DNA of 64,000 nt, from the NCBI GenBank assembly GCA_022661535.1, contig JAKULF010000005.1:5332001-5396000 (forward strand), given 5' to 3'. Within the stretch, counting starts at the first letter, position 1; every line of letters starts with the position of its first letter. Shown here piece by piece: positions 25,501-35,600 of the stretch. The notes beneath the pieces were generated by a model, which ran no database searches, was not told where the DNA came from, and was given only the letters and a program-made list of their open reading frames with translations. The position numbers and the translations under genes are program-made. The DNA comes from Eutypa lata (taxonomy: Eukaryota > Ascomycota > Sordariomycetes > Xylariales > Diatrypaceae).

Positions 25501-26344
25501 ATAGGATCTCTCCAACCAGAGCAGTCAGACATGCATTCTCGAGATCTTCGGTTGGTAGTAGTATAGCTAGAACACCTTGCACTAGCAGTTGGCGGTAAGC
25601 TCTTTCATTGTCCGCCTGAGCTTGGATAGTTCCAGGGCCGTCGGGCTTAGGGATTGGAAATAGTGCGGGTAGAGGGCATAACGAATGGTAGATCTCGTGG
25701 GGATTAGCTTCGATCGGAGGGCGGGCCGCTGATTTCCTCGAGGCACGATATGCTAAGTGACAGGGTTAGTTTGATGTTGGTGATTGTGATAACGTATGTG
25801 GCAAAGCGCGGACGGACGAACCTCGGACATGTGCATCCAACAGTTCAGGTAACTCGTCGAACAATAAACTCTCTAAGTCTACCTTCCGAAGCCTCTGCTC
25901 TAACGCACGAGTGCAATGGGCGATGATCTGTACAATCTCGGCGACGAATGTTTCGTCAGGGGTTATCTTGGAATACCAGTTCTGAACGAATTCTCGTAAG
26001 ACGATGGAGATTAACGCGTAGAGCTGTAGATCTACATCGTTGCGGCTGGTTAGAGGGGGTAGTAGGTCGTGGATGGGTGCGGGCGTGTTCCTGCCGCGAT
26101 CACCAGGGCCAAGTTGTTGGGCGCATAGAGTCCGGCGGATCAGGGCGGCAGTAGCCCTATCAGAAAGGAAGTCGGTTGAACCAGGACGCGCGGTACGGCG
26201 CTGAGGTTGTGCTCGTGGTGGTGTTGGTGTTGGTGCTGGCGCCAAAGAATCCATGCCCAGATTACCAACTGAAAAGCCAGGTCCAGAGCTAGAAGGTCCA
26301 GAAGTAGAAGTGCTGCTTAATGTTGGGCTTGCTGGAGCTTTCAT
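22536..26344 (-). CDS. PXA-domain membrane protein
   Basis: Three exons on the minus strand: 26344-25822, 25752-24945, 23397-22536, giving 730 aa in phase. After a Ser/Pro-rich N-terminus, the PXA domain runs from LIRRTLC and LREFVQNWYSKITPDETF through RALEQRLRKVDLESLLFDELPELLDAHVRAYRAS to ALVGEILSELVIGN. A hydrophobic stretch (VHWGFLAVHLIRLLVGAIML) and VRMPWLTGAL follow, then the last exon LLSHYIHTRILDPAHLPPLLRSIRAAVFPNNAPG. After an acidic Ser/Asn-rich linker the protein ends with a conserved block (ILDVFSDAYCNKHLMYGVLELILVRLMPELAQKGV). PXA domains occur in sorting-nexin relatives such as Mdm1 and Snx13/14/19 and in stand-alone fungal proteins linked to endomembranes. The second intron is about 1547 nt, far above the local norm. 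The first intron has a GTTCGT donor. Exact function unknown. Confidence 0.9.
23398..24944 (-). other. Very long intron of the PXA gene
   Basis: Donor GTAGGC at 24944 and acceptor CTACAG at 23398 join codons in phase and restore the uninterrupted family sequence (SLDR then LLSHYIHTRIL), so no coding exon seems to be missing. At about 1547 nt it is roughly 20 times the usual intron here. Short ORFs in it (23617-23799 +, 24234-24452 +, 24621-24914 -) show no domain. No terminal repeats were recognised by eye. Confidence 0.75.
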
Positions 26345-27420
26345 GTTGGCTGGCCTGATCAGGAAGTACTTGATTGATGTTCATCGGCCTGTGGTAGCAA
26401 GGCTTGCTGCCTTATCGTTCTTGGAAATGCTCGGGGTTATCGAACTATCATCATGGTGGGACTCGTTTCGGCTTGCCCATCTGCAAACCACCGAAAACAC
26501 TCTGGACAGGACAGGCAATAATAGTATAATCAAGTATCATAAATGGATGTCCGTATGGCGACTGATGTTAGCATCGTATGCTAATGTATGGAAACAGGCC
26601 GATGCAAAAGGATGGGATGTCGTCGTTTAAATGTCAAGGCAAAACGTCACTTCTTTCGCAACTAGCGCTAACTAACTAGTTACATGGTATCAATTTGCTG
26701 CAAGACAAAATCACACTGCCTTGCCAGCCTGCCTCGCATGCATATACGCAGTGTGCAATTCTATGTAGGGCATCTTATGTATGTAGGCGTGGGATCAGTA
26801 GGTGGTGTAGCGGTTCATTAACGCACCTACATGTACCTAATGCAATGCGCTATACGTGATGCACACCCACTAATTGAAATCTCATATTGCATATGTACAT
26901 AAACCTACTTACATGTATGTACCTGCATCATCCCAGCCTGTGGGCGGCAAGGATTCCCCCATGTCTTATCTTTTTAGGAGTTGAGCCTCATCTTCGCATA
27001 ACTTTCCGCGTTACGAGCCTGCTTAAGATGTATATAAATAGAAGCATATATGCCTAATATATAAGTGGCGTGTGAATCTACATGTCATCCTATAAGTACG
27101 GACACTTCATTGAAGTATTGTGTCTATAAGGGACTATGTTGGCATTCACAGGTTATGTCATCCTTTATTATTGGATTTCATTTTCTTTTGAGTAGCTGGT
27201 AGGTATAATAACAGGGTTTTATACAATAGTTTGCCCACAACCAACTACATACGACTTAACATAGGTAGAAGTAGGATCATGGTTCCGATCTGGCGTGATG
27301 AAATCCACGTTAAGTGTAAGCCTCTATAACACTATGTGTACTGGCTGGTGTATTGATATGGATGCACCTTACTCCAACGTCAGATCTCTGCGCGTTGTCT
27401 CGTATCTGTTAAAACGTTAG
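26345..27420. other. Spacer between PXA and MSS51 genes
   Basis: Upstream region of the PXA gene and downstream region of MSS51, both transcribed leftwards. The segment 26640-27420 is AT-rich with CATGTA/TACATA words. No gene seen. Confidence 0.5.
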
Positions 27421-28983
27421 TCAAGGATGACCTGGAAGTGCATTGGTAATAGATTTGGCAAAAATGGCATACCTCTTTCCCCGGAATGCCCATGCTCCCC
27501 AGTTGCCACAGCTAATATCCTGCGGGTCAAGGTCATTGAGGTCCCATCGTAGACTCCTGAATGTATTTTCACCCGGCTCCATTAGCATATCGAACTCTCC
27601 ATGGCATGTCTTCCGCACCCATTCGATATCTCTTTCCATATCATACTGAGTGTAGCCTGTCACTATGATAGGCGCCTTGGTTTCGAGAAGAAGTGGCACC
27701 GTTTCTGTCCACTCATGAGAGCTTGCAGCATGCCCTAAGCCCGGATGGAACATGACAAAGCAATCGAAATAAGGATCATATGGATAAAACTGGCCAGTTT
27801 TGTGAATCGTGTGGTAGTAATCTACAATCGTGCTGATTTTCATTGAGGGCCAGACCCGATCCTCAACGATGGCACCGAATGGGTTTGACGGGGTCCGCGG
27901 CGGTAGAGGAAACTCGTCATCACGATTGGCCATGCTCTCAGGCCCAATGAAGACGAGATGGAACTTTCCTCTGGGGAACAGGTGAGCTAGCTGTACCCAC
28001 ACATTCCTGGGAAGAGAGGATTCTGCACGGGCTCCCAGGATGAATATTCTGACTGGTGGTGCCTCTGGTCTCAAGCCCTTTACGTCGACTCCACCACCGC
28101 TCTTGGGAGGATGAAGAGTGTATCGCAGTGCACTTAAGCTCTTCAACCCTTCCGGAGTTAGTCTGCCCCCTTTTCGGATGCTGTAGGGACTGAGTTCATG
28201 AAGTATGCTGCCTATCGTTAGAGGATAGGTAAGTAGCCTAGTAACTTGCCGCATGCTCCGGTCATCGTTGATTGCTTCAAATTGCCTTGTGTAAAGAAAG
28301 GTGTCCCAATTGGTCATGTTAATTGCGGCCTCCTCCATTTGTGGCCCTGCATATTCAAATTCAGGGAAGAACCGGCCGGAACGTAGGTCATGGTCATCCT
28401 CATTGATCTGCCTAAGAGTATCACATATTTCCAAATGTGCTTCGTAGTCTTCGGCCCAATGCTCCTTGCTGCAAGTGATCGGAATACCACAGTCAGGACA
28501 CTCGAAGTCCACATGCGCTGGCGGCTGGTTACCTGTGCTTGTCCCGGCATCATCTGGATTCGCCGGAATGCGTGTAGGTTGGTGGTCTGGGTGTGGGCAG
28601 TATGCATGCTGCTTTATAAAAGCAGAGCGGCGGCGTATTTCAGGGATAGGCGAGTTCGAGAAAGAATGGAAGAGATCGTCGGGGCGAAGGACCGGAGTGT
28701 TCGAAGGTTCTTTCGCAGAGGAGTTTGTTCCGAATTGAATAGGCTCATTTTGCTGGTCCTTAGGTTGTTGCCGTCCAAAGAGTGACAATTGCCTCTTCGA
28801 ATTGCATGAAGACTCCGAATGATGAGTAGAACTGGATCGTACGAGTTGATTACGTTGAGATGAACCGGCTATGGTGGACACAGATCTACCGATGCGCGGA
28901 TGGCAGGACGATGGTGGCCTTGATGTAGATCGTAGACAATTTCTACAGACCTTTGACGCCAGCAGGCGCATAGGGGATTCCAT
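27421..28983 (-). CDS. MSS51: Mss51-like mitochondrial COX1 translation/assembly factor
   Basis: Single exon, 520 aa, ATG at 28983, TGA at 27421. The first 60 residues are rich in Arg and Ser and poor in acids (RLLASKVCRNCLRSTSRPPS), as for a mitochondrial presequence. A MYND-like zinc-binding cluster follows: C129-P, C162-x2-C165, C171-x3-H175, H183-x3-C187. Two Cys-Pro pairs sit in it, matching the CPx motifs proposed for haem sensing in yeast Mss51. The C-terminal domain has YPLTIGSILHELSPY, the FILGARAESSLP block, LVFIGPES and MFHPGLGH, typical of the fungal family. In yeast the protein activates translation of COX1 mRNA and binds newly made Cox1; that role is carried over by homology. 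Confidence 0.95.
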   Translation of the reverse strand: MESPMRLLASKVCRNCLRSTSRPPSSCHPRIGRSVSTIAGSSQRNQLVRSSSTHHSESSCNSKRQLSLFGRQQPKDQQNEPIQFGTNSSAKEPSNTPVLRPDDLFHSFSNSPIPEIRRRSAFIKQHAYCPHPDHQPTRIPANPDDAGTSTGNQPPAHVDFECPDCGIPITCSKEHWAEDYEAHLEICDTLRQINEDDHDLRSGRFFPEFEYAGPQMEEAAINMTNWDTFLYTRQFEAINDDRSMRQVTRLLTYPLTIGSILHELSPYSIRKGGRLTPEGLKSLSALRYTLHPPKSGGGVDVKGLRPEAPPVRIFILGARAESSLPRNVWVQLAHLFPRGKFHLVFIGPESMANRDDEFPLPPRTPSNPFGAIVEDRVWPSMKISTIVDYYHTIHKTGQFYPYDPYFDCFVMFHPGLGHAASSHEWTETVPLLLETKAPIIVTGYTQYDMERDIEWVRKTCHGEFDMLMEPGENTFRSLRWDLNDLDPQDISCGNWGAWAFRGKRYAIFAKSITNALPGHP

Positions 28984-30019
28984 CTTGGTATCCTGAACGA
29001 ACCTGTTGAATATTTGTATATCAAGAGATCAAGATCGGAGCTTCAAAAGCTCAATCCAATCTTTGCGGGCCAATTGGACGAACCACTCAGCCACTGTGGC
29101 CTGGCCCCCCCAGCAGCCTTAAACTCTAACTACCTTAACCAGTTATATGCATAACTAGTTATTTGATGACGAAAAGTATTAGTTATCGCTATATGCAGCT
29201 ACCTAGTGCCAAGCTTTGGAGCTTTTCCAGTTGAAAGCAAAAAACTTATAAAATCTCTACTCTGGAGCTTAAACTATTATAACTTCTAATATCATGCATA
29301 ATAACCTACTCCCAGCCTTACCTACGTATAGTCAAACAACAGCAAGAATGTATCTGCTTCAGAGGTCTTGTGACAGGCTGTGCCTGACTCACATACCCAC
29401 ATACAATCAATGTCTAATGAATATTTGATTTGATCTGAATACTTCTCTGTTTTTGTCCAAGTTGGCGAAGCGCGTCGCAAGCTTTTTGCGCACTATATAC
29501 TACCACTTCTAATACGTTCCTCTATTAGTCTGGTGACTTCACTGTGGTGTCTACCTGAGAACTGTTCTTGATGAGATCACGAGAGAGCTGACTGATACCC
29601 GGTAAAATTTTCTTGGTCCCAATCATGTGCGACTCTTCCAGGTCTCTGTCTAAGAGCAACGCTGTGTTCTATCGCTCAGCTCTAGGACTTAGTTAGGCTA
29701 TTCAGATCCAATCATAAAAGGGTTTATGATGACGCCTCTGGACTATAGTGACCTGGAATGGGGTTGGAATTTTAGTAGTGAACAACGTGAAGAAGATATG
29801 GTGGAAATTCAGGACCAGTATCTCAGGTAAGTGAAATTCCTTGGTCACTTTTTCTTACTACTGCTTTGAAAGGAAAATGATGAAGAACTGGGATCCGACG
29901 CCACTGGCTATGAGATCATCAACATATTTGTACCAATTGTTCCTACTGATATTTCCTCTCATCTTCAACTTGTTAACAGCTGCTGTGAATCTGGAATATG
30001 ATTACTAACAGCCAAATAG
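28984..30019. other. Spacer upstream of MSS51
   Basis: About 1 kb with the MSS51 promoter at its left. The right part (29700-30019), next to the RSE1 relic, ends in ACTAAC and AAATAG just before the homology begins, which resembles a branch site and 3' splice site, so part of an RSE1 intron may have been copied too. No intact gene seen. Confidence 0.4.
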
Positions 30020-30496
30020 ATCTTCTCCATAGATAAACCAAGCAACACTATCCTTCAATAACCAATACCATACCCTTTACTTATATACCAAAGTGCTTTG
30101 TTAAACATCTTGACTAGCCTTATTTCTACATGATTGAGTCGGAAAATAATGCTGTCCCGCCCGGATTACATGCCCAGCTCTTTAGCCGATCCTGGTGGTG
30201 TTAATGGCGATGCTGCTGTACTACTCCCTGAGGAGTTCGGCTACTCTAGGGGCCATGGTCGTTGGGCATCTTTCATTCACGTGGTTGATTCTCTTACCGA
30301 AAGAAAAGTCCTGCAGACTGCCCACCTCACCGATAATGAAGTTGCTTTTAGTATGGCAACAGTTTCTTTCGCAAGCCAAGGTAATAAGACGTTCTTGGTT
30401 GTCGACACTGGCAAGGACATGATTGTGTGCCCCCGGCAGTTTAGTGCGGGATCTATTCATGTCTACAGATTTCGGGATGATGGTAGGGAGATCTAG
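30020..30496 (+). pseudogene. RSE1: Decayed fragment of RSE1 (SF3B3/SF3b130, spliceosome)
   Basis: Three frame segments match successive parts of the RSE1 N-terminal half. First, 30020-30058 reads IFSIDKPSNTILQ then a stop. Second, after a frame change, about 30064-30182 reads NTIPFTYIPKCFVKH, an amber codon at 30115, PYFYMIESENN and GLHAQLF. Third, a second frame change near 30183 gives ADPGGVNGD, LPEEFGYSRGHGRWASFIHVVD, TDNEVAFSMATVSFASQG, LVVDTGKDMI, CPRQFSAGSIHVYRF and DDGREI, then TAG at 30494. In the intact protein (about 1200 aa, part of the SF3b complex of U2 snRNP) these parts are collinear in one frame. Only about 150 residues remain, with at least two frameshifts and three stops. 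It is a partial genomic copy, not a functional gene; the parental gene must lie elsewhere. Confidence 0.85.
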
Positions 30497-30963
30497 AGGA
30501 GTGCTTTTATTGAGGGCGCTCCTTGATTACCCCATTCATTCCCAGTCTGCTGGCGTCTGTGGGTAAATGATTTGAAGCGATCAAGGCCGATGAGAGGTAC
30601 TCACTTTAACATGTTTGGAGGCAATATATGGGGGCTTAGGTATAGGGAACGTCTACGGTCTTATAAGGGATCGGATATAATGCTATGTTGTATTCTGCAA
30701 AGACTGTATATGGTACCTGGATGTAGGTAGGGGTCCAGCGTTTGAATGAGGGACCTCTACGCCATTAATATACAATGAACTTAACGCCAATCCTAGATGT
30801 CTCCGGGCTTGCTAGTGATAACGATATAATTCCACCCATACTAGTTGTAATGATACCTGTCCGCTAGGCTGTGTAATACGATGATCCGAAGCTATCTGGG
30901 AAGTAAGTAGGTAGGTATGCATGCAGTCGCCATCTCTACTCCTCCTACCCCCCCCCTACTTAC
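30497..30963. other. Spacer between RSE1 relic and LysM gene
   Basis: About 470 bp. RSE1 homology stops abruptly after DDGREI and I see no further SF3B3-like frame. No gene recognised; it contains the 3' region of the LysM gene. Confidence 0.5.
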
Positions 30964-31901
30964 CTAACCCCTAACCCCCCTCCCTTTATTCTTCTTCCCC
31001 CTCCTAGCCGCCTCGAGTGGGTGTGCCCGTTCCCACGCCTCGTCCGCGAGGTACGCCTCGACAGCAGCCTCGAGATCGTAGCTCGCCTGTGCCAGGTACA
31101 ACAAGCCCACGTCGTAGTCGGCGACCTTGCACCGCACCATCCAGCGTCGCAGCGCCCGCGCTTTCCGCTCTTCCTCTTCGCCCTCGACCGGCCGCGGCGA
31201 CAACCCGGGCCCCTTGTAGTGCGTTCCCGGGATAACGATCGTTCGCCGCCCTGCGAGCAGGTGGTCGCTGTGCAGACGGTTCGCGCGGCGTATGGCTGAT
31301 GCAGGGACGTTGTAGCGCAGGGAGAGGGAGGCGATCGTGTCGTGGGGTTGGTGCAAGAAGTGGAGCGTGTCTTGTGCTTCTTCTTCTTTTTCATGAGGTG
31401 GTGGTAGTGGTAGTTGTGATGATTTTTCTGATTGTGGAAGAGACTGTAATGATGATCTGAGACGAGGATCGTCGGCAGATTGTGTGTAGGGAGGTGGTGG
31501 TGGTTCTTGGGGTTTGGCATCTATGGAGGAGGCGTATGAGGGAGGGTCCTTTAGACCGGGCGGAAGAGCGCTGCTGCTCGAGGAGATCTGGCAGTATGGA
31601 CAGTAGGTGTTGAAGCGGACGTTGTTCTAGATGATGGAGCGAGCATTGAGGGTTAGTAACCCCTTATTGATTCTTTGAGTTTCAACTGGAGGACTGGATA
31701 CGTCTGTTATGTAATAGGCATATAGGGAGTATGCATTTCAAGGACTATTACACACAAACGTACATGTATACAGATCCCGCATATCACGCGCCCACAACAT
31801 TCTAACCGTCGGTCACTAAAAAAAGACTTCTCGGACGAGATATCATCATCGTATCGGGGCACAGCGGATAGGAGTTTAGCACAGGTACAGCAGGATTCCA
31901 T
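30964..31901 (-). CDS. LysM-domain protein with N-terminal cysteine-rich finger
   Basis: Two exons, 31901-31764 and 31626-30964 (intron 137 nt), 266 aa. The N-terminus has paired cysteines (MESCCTC, LECCGRVICGIC) completed after the intron by RFNTYCPYCQ, a treble-clef or RING-like zinc-binding pattern. A Pro/Ser-rich linker follows, then one LysM motif (DTIASLSLRYNVPASAIRRAN ... IVIPGTHYKG) around residues 140-185. A helical C-terminal tail ends in a Lys/Arg-rich segment (ARRGKKNKGRG). There is no signal peptide, so unlike secreted LysM effectors this is likely intracellular. Similar finger plus LysM proteins occur across filamentous fungi; their function is not established. Confidence 0.88.
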
Positions 31902-32683
31902 GGTGTGTGTGTTTGTGGTGAATAATGATTGTGGTCTAGGTAGTACAGATATTCTATGTTCAGTTGAGCCGAGTATTATAGTATAAATACATAAAAGAAA
32001 AAACTATAGATTCAAATTGGAAGATAGAAGGTAAGCAAGCAAGACATTGGTCATACTTGTATTACTACTGAGGTCCCTGCATGCAATATGGTGGCGGTTC
32101 ATATGTAAGTAGGCAGATGACGTGCTGCTATTGATAGTGGGCTAGCTGTCACGGGCGTTTAAATCCGAAGCACGGGCTAAGGAAGTCCCTTAACGTTAAG
32201 CCATTAACTAAACTCCCTTGAACTCGGAGCGCTTATGGTCACTGGGCTGACTGGGTATCCACCTAACTACCTAGGTACATACCTACCTCTTAGCAGCCTT
32301 GCTAGGTAATGTGTATGTATGAAAGCACCGTCAGCATTAAGGAGCTTCCTTTGAACACTCTGGATACATCATATCCTTTCTTAATGAACTTACTTTTTGT
32401 CTTGTTCACAAAAATAGACATATAGTCTACATTCTATATGCCTCAGAAATCATTGTTCTCTCCAACCGTAGTGGTTGTTACCACGTTGAATGCTTCATTC
32501 CCATGGTCTCGTTAACTAGATAGCTCTAGCTCCCTAGCATAAGCATAACACAACGACGACGCGATCTTAGTTCCCTAAACGACTGCCTTCTATCTCTACT
32601 CGTTCCATAGAAACCGAGACACTAGAACTTGTGTATAACTCGATGTGGCCCTGGTGTCACTAGAAACAGACCGACATTTCGAG
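31902..32683. promoter_or_regulatory. Divergent promoter region, LysM gene and SIP3/LAM gene
   Basis: 782 bp between two divergent start codons. It contains a stretch of CTAGGTACATACCTACC-type words near 32265-32290. No ORF of interest and no specific regulator site was recognised. Confidence 0.5.
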
Positions 32684-35600
32684 ATGGCCGACAATGGCCA
32701 AGCAGGACAGTCGCCAGCGACAGCTGCTCCTGTGTCGCCAACCAAGCCGAAGTCAAGTATATCGATTCCCGTAATTCTATCCGAAGCGAAGCTCGATTCA
32801 CCCTCTTTCAGAGCAAATGCCCACCATTTCGCCGAGCAGGTTGATATAATCGAGAAATGGCTTGATGGCTATACAAAAACAAATGCTAAGCTGGCACACG
32901 ATATGCTAGGTCTAGAGGAGACTATCAATACCTACTTGTCGAAGATAATACCCCCGCCGTCAGTCACCTCTCTCGACCATGATTATACTGCATTGGCATT
33001 AAAGAGACTAGGGGATGGCTCGAGGGAATGGTGGGTATCTATTCTCAACACAACCAGGAAAATAGATTCCATGTCCGTAGAACCTATTCGGAATTTCTTA
33101 CATGGTGATCTACGCTCTTTCAAAGAGACCAAGAGGGTTCTAGAACATTCACAGAAAGCATTTGATAATGCACTAGCCCGATACCTCGGTCAATCCAAAG
33201 CAAAGGAGCCCTCAGCTCTTCGAGAAGATGCATTTGCTGTATTCGAGACACGCAAGTCCTACCTAAAAGCGTCCATGGACTTCTGCCAATTCGCACCTCA
33301 GTTACGTTTAACACTTGACAAGTTGCTGATTAGGGTATCAACCGATGTCTGGCGCGAGCTGAAGAGATCGAAGGATGGCACGGGAAGCTTTGCCAAGTAT
33401 GGCCACGAAATGGATCGGGTAAGGGGCTGGACGAAAGATATGGAACTCACTGAGCCGTCCTTCAAGCGTGAGCTCCAGATCGTCAGACGGGAGATTGCAG
33501 AAGATGCACTGGCATCATTCAGACCGTCACGCGAGCTCGATGATTATAGCGCGTCTACCGTCCCATTCCTGGGATCTAGAGGACCGATGAATGTAGCCAC
33601 AGGTGACCAAGCGACGGCCAAATTTGAGAAGCAAGGTTGGCTATACATGAGAACTATCGCTGGAAAACCGGCTCGGCATACTTGGATTAGACGATGGTAC
33701 TACTGTCGAGATGGTAAATTTGGGTGGCTGATAAATGGGCCCCAGGGGGTATTACAAGGGGATGAGATTGGCGTCCTTCTTTGCAATGCTAAACCTGCTG
33801 TTGCTGAGGAGCGTCGGTTCTGCTTCGAGATCAAGACCAAGAACCAGACTTTACTCCTTCAGGCCGAGACGCAAGCTGAACTGATGGAATGGCTCGAAGT
33901 CTTTGAAGTCGCCAAGAAACGGGCATTCGAGGCCAGCCTCGGGAGAGAGGCTTCGTCTCTTCCAGGCGGGGTTGATCCAGCCTTTTCGGTCACACCTCCT
34001 TCATTGCCAGAATTTTCGGCTATATCACTGGATGCCCAGGTAGGACTTGGCATTGATGACGGGGCAGGTAGCAATGAGCGCTCTGGAACGTTGGCGGTAC
34101 CCGGCACCGAGGGCGCATTGGCCTCGAGAACGAGTTTCGATGTCAATGTAGTGCCTCCGAAACGCTCAGCAACCTCGACGCTCATTCGAGAGGAAGGAGA
34201 GAGCAGTAGAGAGCATGCAGCCAGGATTATGCAGAAGCTGGATCTTCATCGAAAAGCCACTTTTGCCTCGGGAGCCGATCCTTCAGTGCCAATCACGTCT
34301 CCCCCTGCTGGCGGCATCGCTAGTCTCATATCTGCTAGTCACGGTCTCCTGCCAGGATACCCAGCTCCTGTACTCGGTCAAGCGACGTCGTCCAAAACAC
34401 CTGTGGCTGCACCGGGTCCCGAAATGCAACCCGGCACGCTTGGACCTTTGACGCTGGTTAAACCACCTGCAGCAACCAGTCTTAGTAAGACAGCCGTTGT
34501 GTATAGCAGTGAGAGAGCACTTGGCGCTTATCCTACAGGCGCAATGCCCACTGCCATATTGGCCAACTACTGGGGTAGCAACATATGGACACGGGATTCA
34601 ACACCTAGGTCTAGCCGTACAGATCTAAATCCCGATGACCCCTTTGGGCCAAACTCTCCCTCTATCACAATGACTCGTGGAGGCGGTGAGCTTAAGTCTC
34701 CAACGTCTATCCATAAGAAGTCGGTCAGTATGGATGCCGGGGTAGTGGCTCAAGCCCAGGAGAAACTTCCGCAGGAGACATTCCCTGCGAATTACCCGAT
34801 AGAACTCAAGACAAATGCGGCTCAATTTAGACTACTTTTCCCAGGAGTCCCTCTCGATGAGAAATTAGTTCTGGTCTTCCGAGCTTCCTGGAACAGTACC
34901 GCGGAAGGAAGGCAGAATTCACCTCAGCTAGCAGGAAACGGGAGAATATATGTCACTTCGGAAGGGAATATGTATTTCTACGGTCATCAGCTCGGCCTTG
35001 TGATTACGTACGCCTTCAATTTGGACCGTATCACGGAGGTGACAGCTGCCCCTGGCAAAGACTGCGACTTCATCTTCTTGCATCTCTCTCAGGATGATCA
35101 GAACCCTTTCAATAGGATCACTATCAAGACCTTCCTAGAGAATCTCGATCTATTGCATGCCCGATTGAACTTTCTAATCGATGATCTCCAGGCGGAGGAG
35201 CCTATGGACATTCAAGAACTCATCCAAACGTTTATTACCCTAGAGAAGGATGTATTCTCTGCGAGGAGAAGCCCTAGCGTCGATAGCTGGGAGGAAGTCT
35301 CGGCTAGTGAGCACTTAGATTACGGCACATCGACAAGCAGGGCTGTCAGCCCGAGATCGCATGAGTTTGCGTATCAATCTAGAACGCGAGAATCACATAA
35401 GCATCGCTCAAAATTCCGGCTTCCTACGCATCCTGTGCTATACGAACCTAGCGACATGCAAAGAAAGGATGCTGAGCGTCATTTTGAGATCAGTGCCAAA
35501 GCATGTTTCCATGTCTTGTTTGGCGATAAGAGCTTTGTCTTCCCGAAGCTCTATTTCGATAGAAGAGCTCAACAAATCACGCAGGGCCCCTGGAATACCA

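Noticed and set aside
27028..27045. TATATAAATAG, a strong TATA-like box
   Set aside because: It points rightwards into the 3' side of a minus-strand gene with no plus-strand gene to serve, in an AT-rich stretch; likely coincidental.
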